Shown here: piece after piece, positions 46,401 to 57,400 of the stretch
How positions within the stretch are numbered: the first letter of the stretch is position 1
How the letters are laid out: every line of letters begins with the position of its first letter
Source: Botrytis cinerea B05.10
Lineage: Eukaryota > Ascomycota > Leotiomycetes > Helotiales > Sclerotiniaceae
NCBI RefSeq assembly: GCF_000143535.2
Contig: NC_037321.1
Location: 186,001-250,000, forward strand
Direction: 5' to 3'
Length of the DNA stretch: 64,000 bases
Made by a program: the position numbers and the translations under genes
Notes under the pieces: model-generated
What the model saw: only the letters and a program-made list of their open reading frames with translations
What the model was told of the DNA's origin: nothing
Databases searched by the model: none

Positions 46401-48247
46401 CCTTCGACCTTGCACCATCATTCAAGTGCACATAGCTTGCAAAGTCAACCCAGCTTCGGCAGCATGACATCACCAATATCTATGCCACCTCAACCTCCAA
46501 TGCCTGGTGGATTTTTCGAGTCCGGCCCTAGACCAGGTCTATCACAGATGATGGGAGGTATGTCCAGTGAATTTCTCCACGATGACTTAGCTCGCCTTGG
46601 TCTCCAAGATCGTCAACAACCAGGAGCAGTCGGTGCCCCAGCCTCTCAAGCTCAGCAAATCAATGCACTTTTTGGCCAGCCTCAACACATTGGCGCTCAA
46701 CGTGAGGCTCCTCGGGCAGAGCCGAATGATCCCGAAGGTTTTGTAGCTCGTCTTCGACAATTCAATCAGCTTAGAGCCGAGCATGATGCAGACGAAGCTG
46801 CCCAATCCTCCACGAATGAAGAGCCCACTCCTCAGCCAGCTGAACCTGAAACGGAACCCGAAGAGCAACAATCACAATCCCAAGAAGAGGAGAATGTGGT
46901 GGAGGAAACACCTACACCAAAGTCCCCAGAAGTTCTCTCTTTGACTCAACAAATTAAGGATCAACAGGCTTCAACCGCAGCAGCACCGGCCAAGGAATCT
47001 CCAATTTCGGCTCCTCAACCCGAGTCTCCTTGGGCGAAAGTGAATACCAGTCTTCCAATGCCTTTCCCACCTCCGGCACAATCAACAACACCTCTTCCTG
47101 CCCCAACGGCACAACGAGGAGGTCGCTCCGGCCTACCTGATTCCTTAAATGCGGAAGTCCAATCACGTTCTGAGACCCCTGAAGCAGTTAGTGCTGGACC
47201 AACCCTTGCCCCATGGGCTGTTCAACCTGTCGAGGCTCCTAAAGGCCCTTCCCTGAAAGAGATTCAAGAAGCCGAAGCAAAGAAAGCTGCTCAAGCAGAG
47301 GAGGCTGCCGCTGCCGCTCGTCGTGCTCTACATGAACAAGAGATGAAGATGCTTGCTAGCCAGCCAGCTGCACCAGCTCCAGGTCTCCCAACCACGTCAA
47401 CCTGGGGTGCTATAGCCACGCCTACAACTCCTTCTAATGCTTCATCTGTTTGGGCTAAGCCGGTTCCTGCCAAAACTCCTGTGACTGCCACTTCTTCCAA
47501 GAAGACTCTCGCAGACATTCAAAGAGAAGAGGAATTGCGCAAAAAGAAGCTTGCGGCTAACGCAGCAGTATCTCAACCCTCCCCCGTTGCAGCCGGTAAA
47601 CGCTACGCTGATCTAGCAAGCAAGCCATCCGTAATCATTCCTGCCATGGGAGGAGGCTGGTCCACCGTCGGCGCTGCTGGAAAGGTTAAGATTCCAACAG
47701 GACCGTCTGTTGCAACTTCACCTGTTCCGGTTCGTACTGCTAGCAGTGCTTCTGTAGCTAGTCCTGCCGTTCGTACAATACGACCAACACCATCCGCCCG
47801 CAGCGTAACCATGGCTGGCACCCAGGCTGGTAGCAATACTGCCAATGAAGAGTTCAAGAAATGGACAAAAGCTACTTTAAGTGGCAAAGAAGGCCTCAAC
47901 TCTGATATTGATGGTGAGTTGAAATCGATTTACAATGCATTCTCCAGACTAACGTATCTCTAGTTGATGTTTTCATGAATATGTTGTCGTCATTCCCAGA
48001 TGAAGCTAGTATTATTGCAGATGTTGTGTATACTAATTCCCGTGTGATGGACGGCCGTCGTTTTGCCGAGGAATACATTCGTCGCCACAAATTGGCTGAC
48101 AAGGGTATTGTTGAGCCTGCCAATACAGGATCAAACGATAAGTCCAGCGGAGGTGGATGGAGTGAAGTCGCCAAGAAGGGTCCAGCAAAGGAGGAACCCA
48201 CAGCTGGTTTCAAAGTTGTTCCCACCAAAAAGAAGGGAAAGAAATGA
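43413..48247 (+). CDS. GYF-domain protein (Smy2/Syh1-type)
   Basis: A 1475-residue protein from exons 43413-43531, 43833-44271, 44328-47913 and 47964-48247. Intron 1 is long (301 bp, GTATGT donor, TACTAATG branch) and rebuilds GNEW|ARRDTRST; introns 2 and 3 (56 and 50 bp) join EEKT|LFTTDVNSP and SDID|VDVFMNM. The GYF domain lies at about residues 728-785: MRWIYLDSQGQPQGPWSG, then MHDWYKASFFTPDLSVR; the eponymous GYF positions read SFF. GYF domains bind proline-rich peptides. Yeast Smy2/Syh1 act in mRNA and translation control and associate with COPII components. The rest is low complexity, with a Glu/Ala/Lys-rich coiled coil (LKEIQEAEAKKAAQAEEAAA, LADIQREEELRKKK), and a conserved-looking C-terminal segment with WSEVAKKG. 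The role is inferred from the family. Confidence 0.85.
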
Positions 48248-48740
48248 GCGATCATCTGATTGAGCCTCTCTGTATTATGGATAGCTTTGTCTGAATAGCA
48301 CTTTTGTATTTCAAGCTGATTTGTTCCTACTAGTCGGATTTCAATTTATGAAATTCATGAGTATTAAGCTGACTGAGTATCTTATGAATTGGCGAAAGAG
48401 CAAACGACTACATGTTGCTGTAGAAATAGCATCGAAGGGACATAGATGTAAAAGTTGGCTGCATTTGAATATTCATATGAGTGAGCTCTCGTCCAACAAG
48501 TTTGGAATGACTTGTGAATTTTTCCAAATTGTATTCTGAAGTATACCGGTGCATGAAATTCCATGACGTGTGAAATCCGATGTAGTATGAAGTCAGGATT
48601 TAATATTTATTAATGTTTGATGCTTGATGTTGGAAAATCATCGCTTACAAATCATTTCACCCGACCTTGATAAATTTTCCCACATGAAAAAAAAAAAAAG
48701 AATTGAAGCCCGATACAACAACAACAAAAATATATTCATC
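48248..48740. other. Intergenic region between two plus-strand genes
   Basis: 3' flank of the GYF gene and the promoter of the TPR gene. An A-run at about 48687-48699 lies just before the chosen TPR start. No separate gene. Confidence 0.5.
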
Positions 48741-51623
48741 ATGTCTTTTGCCTCAGATCTGTCTACCGGCGGCAAAGGTGGTACACTGGATGCTATATTG
48801 TTCAATTTAGAGCAGTTAAAGGAACTTGAAGCTGTATCGGAAATTGTCACAGATTATCTCAATGGAGATTACAAAGCCGTCCTTCGCACCCCCACTGCGC
48901 AAATCCTGATACAAATCTTAGCAGAGAATGTTAATCTTTCCAAAGAGGATCAAACTCTTGCTCTCAAAGATGCAAATCTTCAGAATCGGGAGGTCATTCT
49001 TTATACATTCATCACGGGATTGGCTGCGTTCAACGCATTCCTCCAGACGAACGTTACGGGTCCTTCAGTGGACTTTGGAGATGTTTTTCAAAGCTCGGAA
49101 TGGAATGCTGATGAGCTGAGAGAAAAATGTTTGAGGAGCTTGGATGTGGATGGTGTGAGTGTTTATCAGTTTATTCCCAAGGTGGAATTGTTTTGTCTGG
49201 CGAGGTATATCTTTACTACTGTTTTCCCGAGACGTTCTTGGGTAAAAACTTGGGACTGTAAGTGGATGAGGATTAGAATCAATGCTTATCATCAACGATT
49301 GTTGAGTGGATATTCGATGAACGGCAGAATGAGTGATTCGACGGTTTTGCAGGATCTGATTGAACAAGACTTGAAGGATTTGGAAAGTGAGGTGTTGGTC
49401 GAGGAGAGTCCGTTTGGAACGGATGCGAAGGTTATGTTTTTGTTGGAAAAAGCTCAAATTTATATCATGGAAGGATTGGATTTGAAAGCCAGAGAGAATG
49501 TGAAGAAAGCTAGTGAGGTTTCAGGATTTGAGTATGCTCTTTCTGGAGCTTTGGGCAAGAGGACAAAGTTTCAGCAGACTGATATTTCCCAATTGGTTGT
49601 TTTTGCAAAGAGTAGAGAAGATGATGCGAGTACCAAGGTTGTGGAACCGGCTGAAAAATCGGAGGAAAGCGTTCCGTCATCTGATGTCGAGCAGGAAAGC
49701 ACAACTGGTCCTCAAGCATTGGAATTGAACGATGATACATTATTGGAATCTATTGAGTTTGCCAAAACACCATCTGACAAAGTGGATAACTCCAATTTGC
49801 CAGCAGCTTTAGCTGGTATGAAACCAGATGAGCAACCACAACTTCATCCTCTGGACCAAATTGCTCTGTTAACGGAAGCTACTCTCAAAGATACTCTGTC
49901 TCCTCTTGACAAGTTGAATAGCGAAGAGATTCTGCCATACGCTGTTCGTGTTCTCTCAGATAAACCCACGAATTGGCAAATCTATACACAAGCTCTCTTA
50001 GTCCGAAGTAGAATTGAAGCTCACAGATCCAGAACTCAAGAAAGATCTGTTCTTCAACTCCAGGTCATCGTGGATCAAATTATTGCAGATACACAAGAAT
50101 CTACACCAACAGCAGATGCCGACGGAGTACCACAGATCCAAGTAACTTCTTTCCTTCCACGAGCCAAAGCCGGCGAATCTGCGCCGGTTACCGAGAGATT
50201 GAGATACGTCAATCAACTTAACACACCCACAAGATGGGAAATCGAAACCGAACTTGCATTCGCATGGTCCAATGCCGGCTCCCTCGTTAGTGCTCTCGAA
50301 ATCTTCAAGAGACTAAAGATGTGGGCCGAAGTAGCATTATGTTATCATTCCGTCGCCCAAGAAGACAAAGCCCGACAAATCGTCCGAAGACAACTCTACT
50401 ACTCTTCCCAAGGTCCAGAAATGGACAAATACGACATCGACGCCGATGCTGTCGTCAAGGAACAATGGGATGGAGAGATGCGCACTCCCCCTCCACCCCA
50501 TGCACCCCGTCTCTGGTGTATTCTCGGAGATCTCGACCAAGATCCAACCTGCTGGCAACGCGCGTGGGAAATTTCTAAGAACCGTTATGCACGTGCTCAG
50601 CGAACACTTGGAGATTACTACACGCGAAAGAATGATCTGACTGCGGCCCGTGAAGCTTACCTCGCTTCTGTGGTTGTAAATCGTCAAAATAACGATACCT
50701 GGTCTCGACTCGGTGATATTGATCTTAAGACTGGAAACTGGGACGGTGCCGTCATTGCTTTCCAGCAAAGTATCATGATCGATGATACTGATGCGAAAAC
50801 ATACAGCAATCTCGGCTCCGCACTACTATCCAAACACGACGAACTTGTTTCCTTGCAAAAAATCGCCAAGAAGGAAGAGGCATCCACCGATATTCCTGAT
50901 GACGAAGAAATAGAATTTTCGCTCGATAAAAGCGATAAATCCAATGATCCCAAGGAAATCCTTAGACAAGCTCTCATGGCGTACAAGCGAGGCGCGGCCA
51001 TCGCCCACAACAATTGGAAAATCTGGGACAACGTCATCACGATCGCTACACGCATGAGTCCACCCGCTTTCCCCGAGATCCTCATGGGCCTGCGCAACAT
51101 CCTGCGAATTCGCGCACCCAATGTAGGCGAATACGCAATCGATATGGATATTCTCTCTTCTCTCGTGATCGAAGTCGTCAGCCGGGACAAGACAGACGAA
51201 GTTGGTTCCTCTGGGGAAACTGGCATCTGGGTGCCCAAACGCGGGACGCTCGCGCGAGCTGTAATCGAGATGATGGATCGGGATATCGTTCCTCTGATCA
51301 CGAAACGTGTGGAACTGTACGAGATGGTGGAGAAATTACGATTGTGGCAGCGCGATTATAAGGGTGCGTTGGAGGCGGCAGAGAAGGCGTGGAGGATGAG
51401 TATGAATGAGGAGGGGTGGTTGGAGAAGGAGGACCTGTGGATGAGTGTTGTAGGAACGACGGAGAGATTGGTGGGTGCGTATGAGAATTTTGGGGAGGAG
51501 GGGAAGTGGAAGGGCAAGGCGAGGAGTGCGGTGAGGGGGGTTATGGGTAAGGGAAAGGATTTCTGGGAGGGAACTAAGGGTTGGGAGACCTTGGAGGGGT
51601 TGATGGAGGAGTTGAAAGCGTAG
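48741..51623 (+). CDS. TPR protein, TTC27/Emw1 homologue
   Basis: A 960-residue single-exon helical-repeat protein. The strongest part is a run of TPRs around residues 600-705: CWQRAWEISKNRYARAQR, LGDYYTRKNDLTAAREAY, SRLGDIDLKTGNWDGAVIAF and DDTDAKTYSNLGSALL, as in human TTC27 and yeast Emw1, an essential protein needed for cell integrity. The N-terminal half (MSFASDLSTGGKGGTLDAIL onward) is helical, and an acidic linker rich in Glu and Ser (about residues 290-350) separates it from the TPR region. The frame opens upstream at a TTG (48624), and an ATG occurs at 48627, but the intervening residues are Lys/Asn-rich and encoded in A-rich leader sequence; the ATG at 48741 (TTCATCATGTC) gives the better N terminus. 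Cytosolic, with a proposed chaperone or complex-assembly role in the family. Confidence 0.83.
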   Translation: MSFASDLSTGGKGGTLDAILFNLEQLKELEAVSEIVTDYLNGDYKAVLRTPTAQILIQILAENVNLSKEDQTLALKDANLQNREVILYTFITGLAAFNAFLQTNVTGPSVDFGDVFQSSEWNADELREKCLRSLDVDGVSVYQFIPKVELFCLARYIFTTVFPRRSWVKTWDCKWMRIRINAYHQRLLSGYSMNGRMSDSTVLQDLIEQDLKDLESEVLVEESPFGTDAKVMFLLEKAQIYIMEGLDLKARENVKKASEVSGFEYALSGALGKRTKFQQTDISQLVVFAKSREDDASTKVVEPAEKSEESVPSSDVEQESTTGPQALELNDDTLLESIEFAKTPSDKVDNSNLPAALAGMKPDEQPQLHPLDQIALLTEATLKDTLSPLDKLNSEEILPYAVRVLSDKPTNWQIYTQALLVRSRIEAHRSRTQERSVLQLQVIVDQIIADTQESTPTADADGVPQIQVTSFLPRAKAGESAPVTERLRYVNQLNTPTRWEIETELAFAWSNAGSLVSALEIFKRLKMWAEVALCYHSVAQEDKARQIVRRQLYYSSQGPEMDKYDIDADAVVKEQWDGEMRTPPPPHAPRLWCILGDLDQDPTCWQRAWEISKNRYARAQRTLGDYYTRKNDLTAAREAYLASVVVNRQNNDTWSRLGDIDLKTGNWDGAVIAFQQSIMIDDTDAKTYSNLGSALLSKHDELVSLQKIAKKEEASTDIPDDEEIEFSLDKSDKSNDPKEILRQALMAYKRGAAIAHNNWKIWDNVITIATRMSPPAFPEILMGLRNILRIRAPNVGEYAIDMDILSSLVIEVVSRDKTDEVGSSGETGIWVPKRGTLARAVIEMMDRDIVPLITKRVELYEMVEKLRLWQRDYKGALEAAEKAWRMSMNEEGWLEKEDLWMSVVGTTERLVGAYENFGEEGKWKGKARSAVRGVMGKGKDFWEGTKGWETLEGLMEELKA

Positions 51624-51923
51624 TCGGGAAGCCAAAAAAAAAATGGAAAAGGGAATTTAGACAGGGTTGCTTCCAAAAGCTATTAGAAAACGAATGAGAA
51701 TATGACCAATATAAAGTGAGATAAATGTTTCAAAATGCGACATGATAGTAAATGCATGTTACTTATTATATATCACCAAATTTCTGACATCTGCATCGCA
51801 CTGCTAGAAGGTATAATTCAACTCACGCAATGTAAAATTTAACTTGATTAAAGAGATCCATGTACGAGATTCAGGCTGAAAGTTTTTTCTGCTGTCTAGA
51901 CTCTCCTCTATTGATTTAAAAAT
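51624..51923. other. Convergent intergenic region
   Basis: Shared 3' flank of the TPR gene and the zinc-finger gene. AT-rich, no coding signal. Confidence 0.5.
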
Positions 51924-53600
51924 CTAACCAACTGCATGTTCCTCTGCGCCTTCTCTTCTATTCCCCTTGCCTTCGCTCCCACCAAAAGCACCACCGTCTA
52001 ATATGATATTTTCATTATCATCCATATCATCTTGTACCCTCCTCCACGTTTTCTTCTTCCTGACAATTTCTCCCTCGCCATTAACACCATCTCCCTCGGT
52101 CTCCTTCTCCTTGCCCTTGCCCTCCACCTTCTTCGCGGTCCAAACAGGTCTAATCAGACCCCCCAACAACGGATTCCTACTAAACGTGCCTCCGCCCACA
52201 TTCCCCCCTCCCGCAGTCTCCAGCACATGCAAATCCTCCTCCTCCTCTTCGCCCTCACTCCCAAACTTCGGCGCCTCAATCTTCGCCATCCTCTTCACAA
52301 TCTTGCCCCCCACCAAATCCACACTAACAACCTGTCTCCTCTTCTCATACTCCGGTCTCGCATTCCACTCCTGCTCCGCCAAAACCCTCTGCTGTCTCTT
52401 CAGCTCCCTCGCTCTCTCGGCCGGACTCGCCCACATCCCTCCCATCCCACTCCCTCCGCCAACCGCCACACTCGCCGCCAAACTAGTATCAAAATCCGCA
52501 GCTTCATCTCTAACCGTGGTACGCTTCGCATTCTGTGCCTGAAACCCCAATAGTCTATCACGATGTTCCTTGGCTTTCTGTTCCGCGGGCGTCATATCAT
52601 TTGATTTAGGTGCGGAAAAGGGCGCAGGGGTACGGGATACCTCAGCACGACGATGCGATGAAGCATCCAGACGTTGTTTTTCCACTCCGCGCTCTTCCCG
52701 CAATGTGCGAATCATAGATTGGATCTCGTCTTTCCCAAGAATATCTGCACCGCAGAACGTACACGGGCCCAAGCCCTCTTTCACACAGATGACTTTTCCG
52801 CACGCGAGACAATTCGGCGCCGCGGCCAGCAATGGATGCCGCGTGGCGATGCAATTGCATCTCCGTTTTGCGGGATCCGACGACGCCAGCGAGGAATTGG
52901 TCGAGATCTCCAGCGTGCGGATTGCGGCGTCGAGATCGGAGAGCACGGTGGAGGCGCCGTGCATGGCGTTTCCGCCGGTGATGTTTATTTTTGTTTTGGG
53001 GGCGGGCGAGGCATTGCGCGACGGGTTTTGAGAGGCGGCGCGAGAGGATGCGCTAGATTTGGATTTCTTGCCGAAATCGGATATTAGGGTGCCGGCTGCT
53101 GAGGGAGGAGGACGAGGAATGGGTGCTTGGATTGCGGAGGGCGTGGGGTCGAGGGTGAAGGTGTTTGGAGATGCGGAAGCTTTGGAGGAGGATACGGGTG
53201 TGGATTTGCGGGATACGTAGTCATCTTCGTCTTTCTTTTTGTATGCGGTTCCCTGTCCAGTATACGTCTCGTGGACTTGTCGTGGCGCTGGTGTATGGAT
53301 AGGAGCCTTCTTCTTTCTGGGACCTCGAGTCGACTTTGGTACGCCAGATGTAGATACCTGTGCTGAAGATTGTGCCGATGCTTGAGAATATGTTTGCGCC
53401 TGCGGAGTAGCTTTTGCAGTAGGATCTTGTCGTCTAGAATTGAATGAAGAGATGAATTCGATGCTTCCGGGTGATTCACCTAGCAGATCGATGAAATGAT
53501 CTCGGGCGGCGGGTTTGGAAAGTGTGTTCGCGTAGTCTATTACTTGTTTTAAATCTTCCTCTGGGAGAGGCAAGAGGTTTTGTAATTGTGCGAGAGACAT
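51924..53600 (-). CDS. Rqt4/TRIP4-type C2HC5 zinc-finger protein
   Basis: A 558-residue single-exon protein. Residues about 246-288 form the C2HC5 zinc finger of the ASC-1/TRIP4 family: RRCNCIATRHPLLAAAPNC, LACGKVICVKEGLGPC, TFCGADILG. The yeast member, Rqt4, belongs to the ribosome quality-control trigger complex with the helicase Slh1 and Cue3, which splits collided ribosomes; the human protein is a subunit of ASCC. The N terminus (MSLAQLQNLLPLPEEDLKQVIDYA) has the helical segment seen in family members. A basic KKK stretch (RGPRKKKAPI) and long Ser/Pro/Ala linkers follow. After the finger, a helical region (REERGVEKQRLD, RARELKRQQRVLAEQEWN) ends in VSVDLVGGKIVKR. The family call is good; membership in RQT is from homology, not shown here. 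Confidence 0.85.
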   Translation of the reverse strand: MSLAQLQNLLPLPEEDLKQVIDYANTLSKPAARDHFIDLLGESPGSIEFISSFNSRRQDPTAKATPQAQTYSQASAQSSAQVSTSGVPKSTRGPRKKKAPIHTPAPRQVHETYTGQGTAYKKKDEDDYVSRKSTPVSSSKASASPNTFTLDPTPSAIQAPIPRPPPSAAGTLISDFGKKSKSSASSRAASQNPSRNASPAPKTKINITGGNAMHGASTVLSDLDAAIRTLEISTNSSLASSDPAKRRCNCIATRHPLLAAAPNCLACGKVICVKEGLGPCTFCGADILGKDEIQSMIRTLREERGVEKQRLDASSHRRAEVSRTPAPFSAPKSNDMTPAEQKAKEHRDRLLGFQAQNAKRTTVRDEAADFDTSLAASVAVGGGSGMGGMWASPAERARELKRQQRVLAEQEWNARPEYEKRRQVVSVDLVGGKIVKRMAKIEAPKFGSEGEEEEEDLHVLETAGGGNVGGGTFSRNPLLGGLIRPVWTAKKVEGKGKEKETEGDGVNGEGEIVRKKKTWRRVQDDMDDNENIILDGGAFGGSEGKGNRREGAEEHAVG

Positions 53601-54431
53601 GATTACTCTCTTTGTATGATATTGAAAGACGATGTCAAGTTGATATACCAGTACAAAATGTTAACGAGAGTCTTGATCAATTTATTTTGATTGAAGGTGC
53701 AGCACGGTCCGTAAAGTCATTGGCGTCATCGGTGAAGGAAGTAGTGGGGTAATCTGCCTTAAATTGTCTGAAGTTTCAACACCATAGCTAGCGAGGATAG
53801 TAAGTACTATATACGAATACCACTGGATGAAAAGATGTCTAATTACTATCGATATAGATTTTTTAAAGATTCTGAATATCATCTCATGAAATTCATGACT
53901 CACTCAATAGAACAAGGCCACTAAATTCAATAAATAGTATCTGGCGAGGTATAATCACAAATATGCGATGCAGTAATGGTCGTCTAATTCACAGGTAGAG
54001 ATATATACAACGCAGTATTAATCAGGAAACTAAATACAGCCGACACTATACAGATATATGAAATCTATACACAATGAAGCATAGTAAAAGCTAGATAACA
54101 CAACCGTGTAGTGCGATACTACAGATACAGATACTTCAAATGAGAATAAAAAAGTTCGTCTCCAGAATCTACCTTGTGTGATTATTCAACATCTAGAAGG
54201 CTGGAGAAGCGATCATGAGTATACAAAGAAAAATATAGTTTATAGTAAGACGTCTAGCTATATAAGCCACTCTCAAGAACTATAATAGCCATACCATAAG
54301 ACTCCGTGGCAAAGGAAAAACAGTATCTAATCTAATTCCTTAAAGCATATATCCCAAATCAGAATATCAATGAACAGAATCCCTCGCTCCGTTATTTCCC
54401 CAACGACAATAAAAAATTCCATCACCTCCTT
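53601..54431. other. Divergent-to-tail intergenic region
   Basis: Promoter side of the zinc-finger gene and 3' flank of the NRPS gene. Very AT-rich between 53900 and 54350. No gene or RNA seen. Confidence 0.5.
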
Positions 54432-57400
54432 TCAGAAGCAAAAACTTTTAAGCATTCTAATCGATTCCTCAGCCTCCTCAAGACTCAACATATCATCCGG
54501 CCCGAAAATGCCAACATCGATGGTTTCACTCTCAGGATGATAGCGAATTTCTATATCGATTGACGACTATTAAGGATCATATGTCAGTGAGTTTTTTTTT
54601 AATGGCGGAGGAAAAGAATGGGGAATGACGAAGGGTGATGAGCAATGGAAAGAAACATTAAAGAGAATTAAAAACTCACAGGATACGCGCCCGAATCCTT
54701 CCTAACAAACATAGTCTGATCCCTCTTCGGCTTCACCACTCTCGCATATCCTTTCATATCTTCCAACGATTCGAAAAGAACTCGCTTGGTCGTATCCTTT
54801 TCCTCATTCTTCACAGGCTGTAAACCGACCTCCTCGCGAGGTTTCTTATGCTCCTTCGCCGTATCTCCGTTCAAGTCTTCAACAACTTCCCAATCCGATA
54901 TCTCCTCGGAGCTTGCCTCATCCATCTTCTCACTATGATCAGAAACCTCTTTAACAATATTGATACATCCATGTACTTTCACGCCAGTCCACTGATAGAT
55001 TTCGTCCAGCCCCGCGTTAGCCATTCCGCCTCTACCAATCTTAGCCAAACCCTTCTGCACATTCTTGGCCAACTCTGGTATCGCAAAACCATCATCTTCA
55101 TTCCGATTACTTGGCCCGATTCTGATTGGCAATATGTTGAGCGTAGGTGCCATCATGGAAGAAAGGTCCTGTGAAAATGGAAAGCGATTGGCTAGATACA
55201 GGCCAACGATGAAATTTCCATCAAGATCCACAACATTCTTAAATTGTTGATCACCCAAGACTGTCGATGCCAAAACGATAAGTATGTGGTCAATAGAAAC
55301 ACCTGTATTTCGTGCATATTTTTTTACACCTTTTGCTGGCACATTGGGTTCGAAAACTTCGACTCGATTAGGCTTCCTGATTCCCGGTCCTATTACTTCG
55401 AATTCGACATTTGAATCAGGGCTTGATTGTTTAGAGGGAACAGTGCCAAGATACTCAATCCATTGATCCCTCACGGACGGTTTATTCTTTTCCTCGATTG
55501 TCGTCGCAACAAATTTCTTCCATTCATTTTTGGCGATTGTAGACGTGGACTTGGCCATGGTGTTCGGGTCATTATACCAAGCCATCAATTCCTTAAGCAA
55601 CAAAGAGATGCTGATTCCATCGTAAAGAGCATGGTGAATAACAAGATGCATATCGACCTGTTTTGAAGTGTTCTGTGGCGTGATGACAAAAAGACTTATT
55701 GGTGGATCTTGAAGGCTACATTCTTGTTGAAGATTAGGTAGCTCCTCAACATATTTTACCATACTTGTTGGTTCTTTGTAAACAACTTGAACGATAGTTG
55801 AGTCCAAGTCAATGAAACCAGTTCGTAGAATGTCGTGCTGAAGTAGCAAATTATACCAAGCAAAATCGAGTAGTTGTGGGTCGTAACCGCTGGATAATCT
55901 GAACTCAAAAGTTGCTTGGAAGAGAGATCCTTGAGAGTTTTGCCAATGTCTAATCATATACATTTGTCCTGCAGTTGCGGGCATAATGTAGTCTATCTCG
56001 CCAAAAGATTCATTCAATTGCTTGATCTGGGTCTCATCAATCGATGGTGTAGATTGAGCCAGGATGAGATCAACATCGACGTCAACGTCGACGTTGGCAG
56101 GAGTATTCGACTGTGAGTCTTGTTTCTCAGCTAAATGATCAGCCATATCCTGAATTGTGAGATGTCTCATGATTTCCGAAACAGTCAGATGAAGGTTGTA
56201 GTTTTTGAGATGTGCTGGAAGCTTGAGGACTGTAACTGAATCCAAGCCCAATTGAAAGATTGTGGAGTCTTTGAGGATATCTTTCTCTGGGACACCTGAA
56301 ATGAATGATATTGATTTTCGAATCTCCATTTCTGTTTTAGACCAACTTTCACAAGGAGAAGGTACTTGGAAGTTTTTCTGATGGGGACTTTCTCGAAGTT
56401 GAAATTTGGGAGATCCGCATACAGAGACTCCGTCGCTGTAAATTTTAATGATCTGTTCCTCTTTGTCTGCCATGATTTTCCCAAGAACCTTGTCTAATTT
56501 TTCAAGAATTTCGTTGGTTTGGAAGTGATTTCTAGCCACAGATTTACAAGCTGTTGTCCAGTAAAGACGATCAGATTTATCTTCAACCTCCATCTCGACA
56601 CAGATTGCGAACTGAACATCCGAAGAACCACCAAATGACAAATATAATGGATCAGATTCCTTCTCAGGTCGAGAGCCTTGATATGTGAACAATGTGTCGA
56701 ACAATGTGGTATCTTTGGTTGAATGGTCTCGAGAGCCAAGTGCGAGGGCTTGAGCTTTCCTAAGGGGGAATTGTTGAAATTGACGAATCATATCGCTCTT
56801 CTCTTGCATATCTCGAAGCATTTGACCCACAGTTCCGCGAAGTACTGATCGAACTGCCACAGTATTGAACAGTGGGAAGTTTACTTCATTGGCTGTGTCA
56901 CCTGTATCACGACAGGCAAGTACAGTTCCAAACACAACATCAAATTGGCCCATGAGTTCTGCGAGAACTAAAGCCCAGCATGCTTGTCCCAGAGTTTGTA
57001 GTGTAATGTTGGAAGAGCGGCAGAAGCTCCTGATTTTTTTTAGAGAGAACTCAGAATGCTTCTCATATCGGTACGTCGTAGTCTCGCCAATTGATGATGG
57101 TTCCTGCTTTGGAAATATTGCAGGTGGCGAGTTCCACAGGGTAGCTTTCCAGAAGTCATTCGCTTCATGAGTATCAGAATTGAAGATCTCTGCAAGGCAC
57201 GGTCTATAGTCTGGACGACTAGCAATTGTTTGGTACCTATAAGCTTTGCTGATATCGTCGTGTATCATCGGCAGTGATTTCCCATCGTAAAGAGCATGTG
57301 AAATTCCCATTACGATAAATCTCCTGTTTTCGAAATGTACAGGAAGTATTCCAAACAATTGGCTCTCTATCGACGACATGTCCGCTCTTAGTTTGTTTTC

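Noticed and set aside
48624..48740. Longer N terminus of the TPR protein
   Set aside because: It starts at TTG or at ATG 48627, is Lys/Asn-rich and contains an A-run typical of leader sequence; ATG 48741 gives a normal N terminus.
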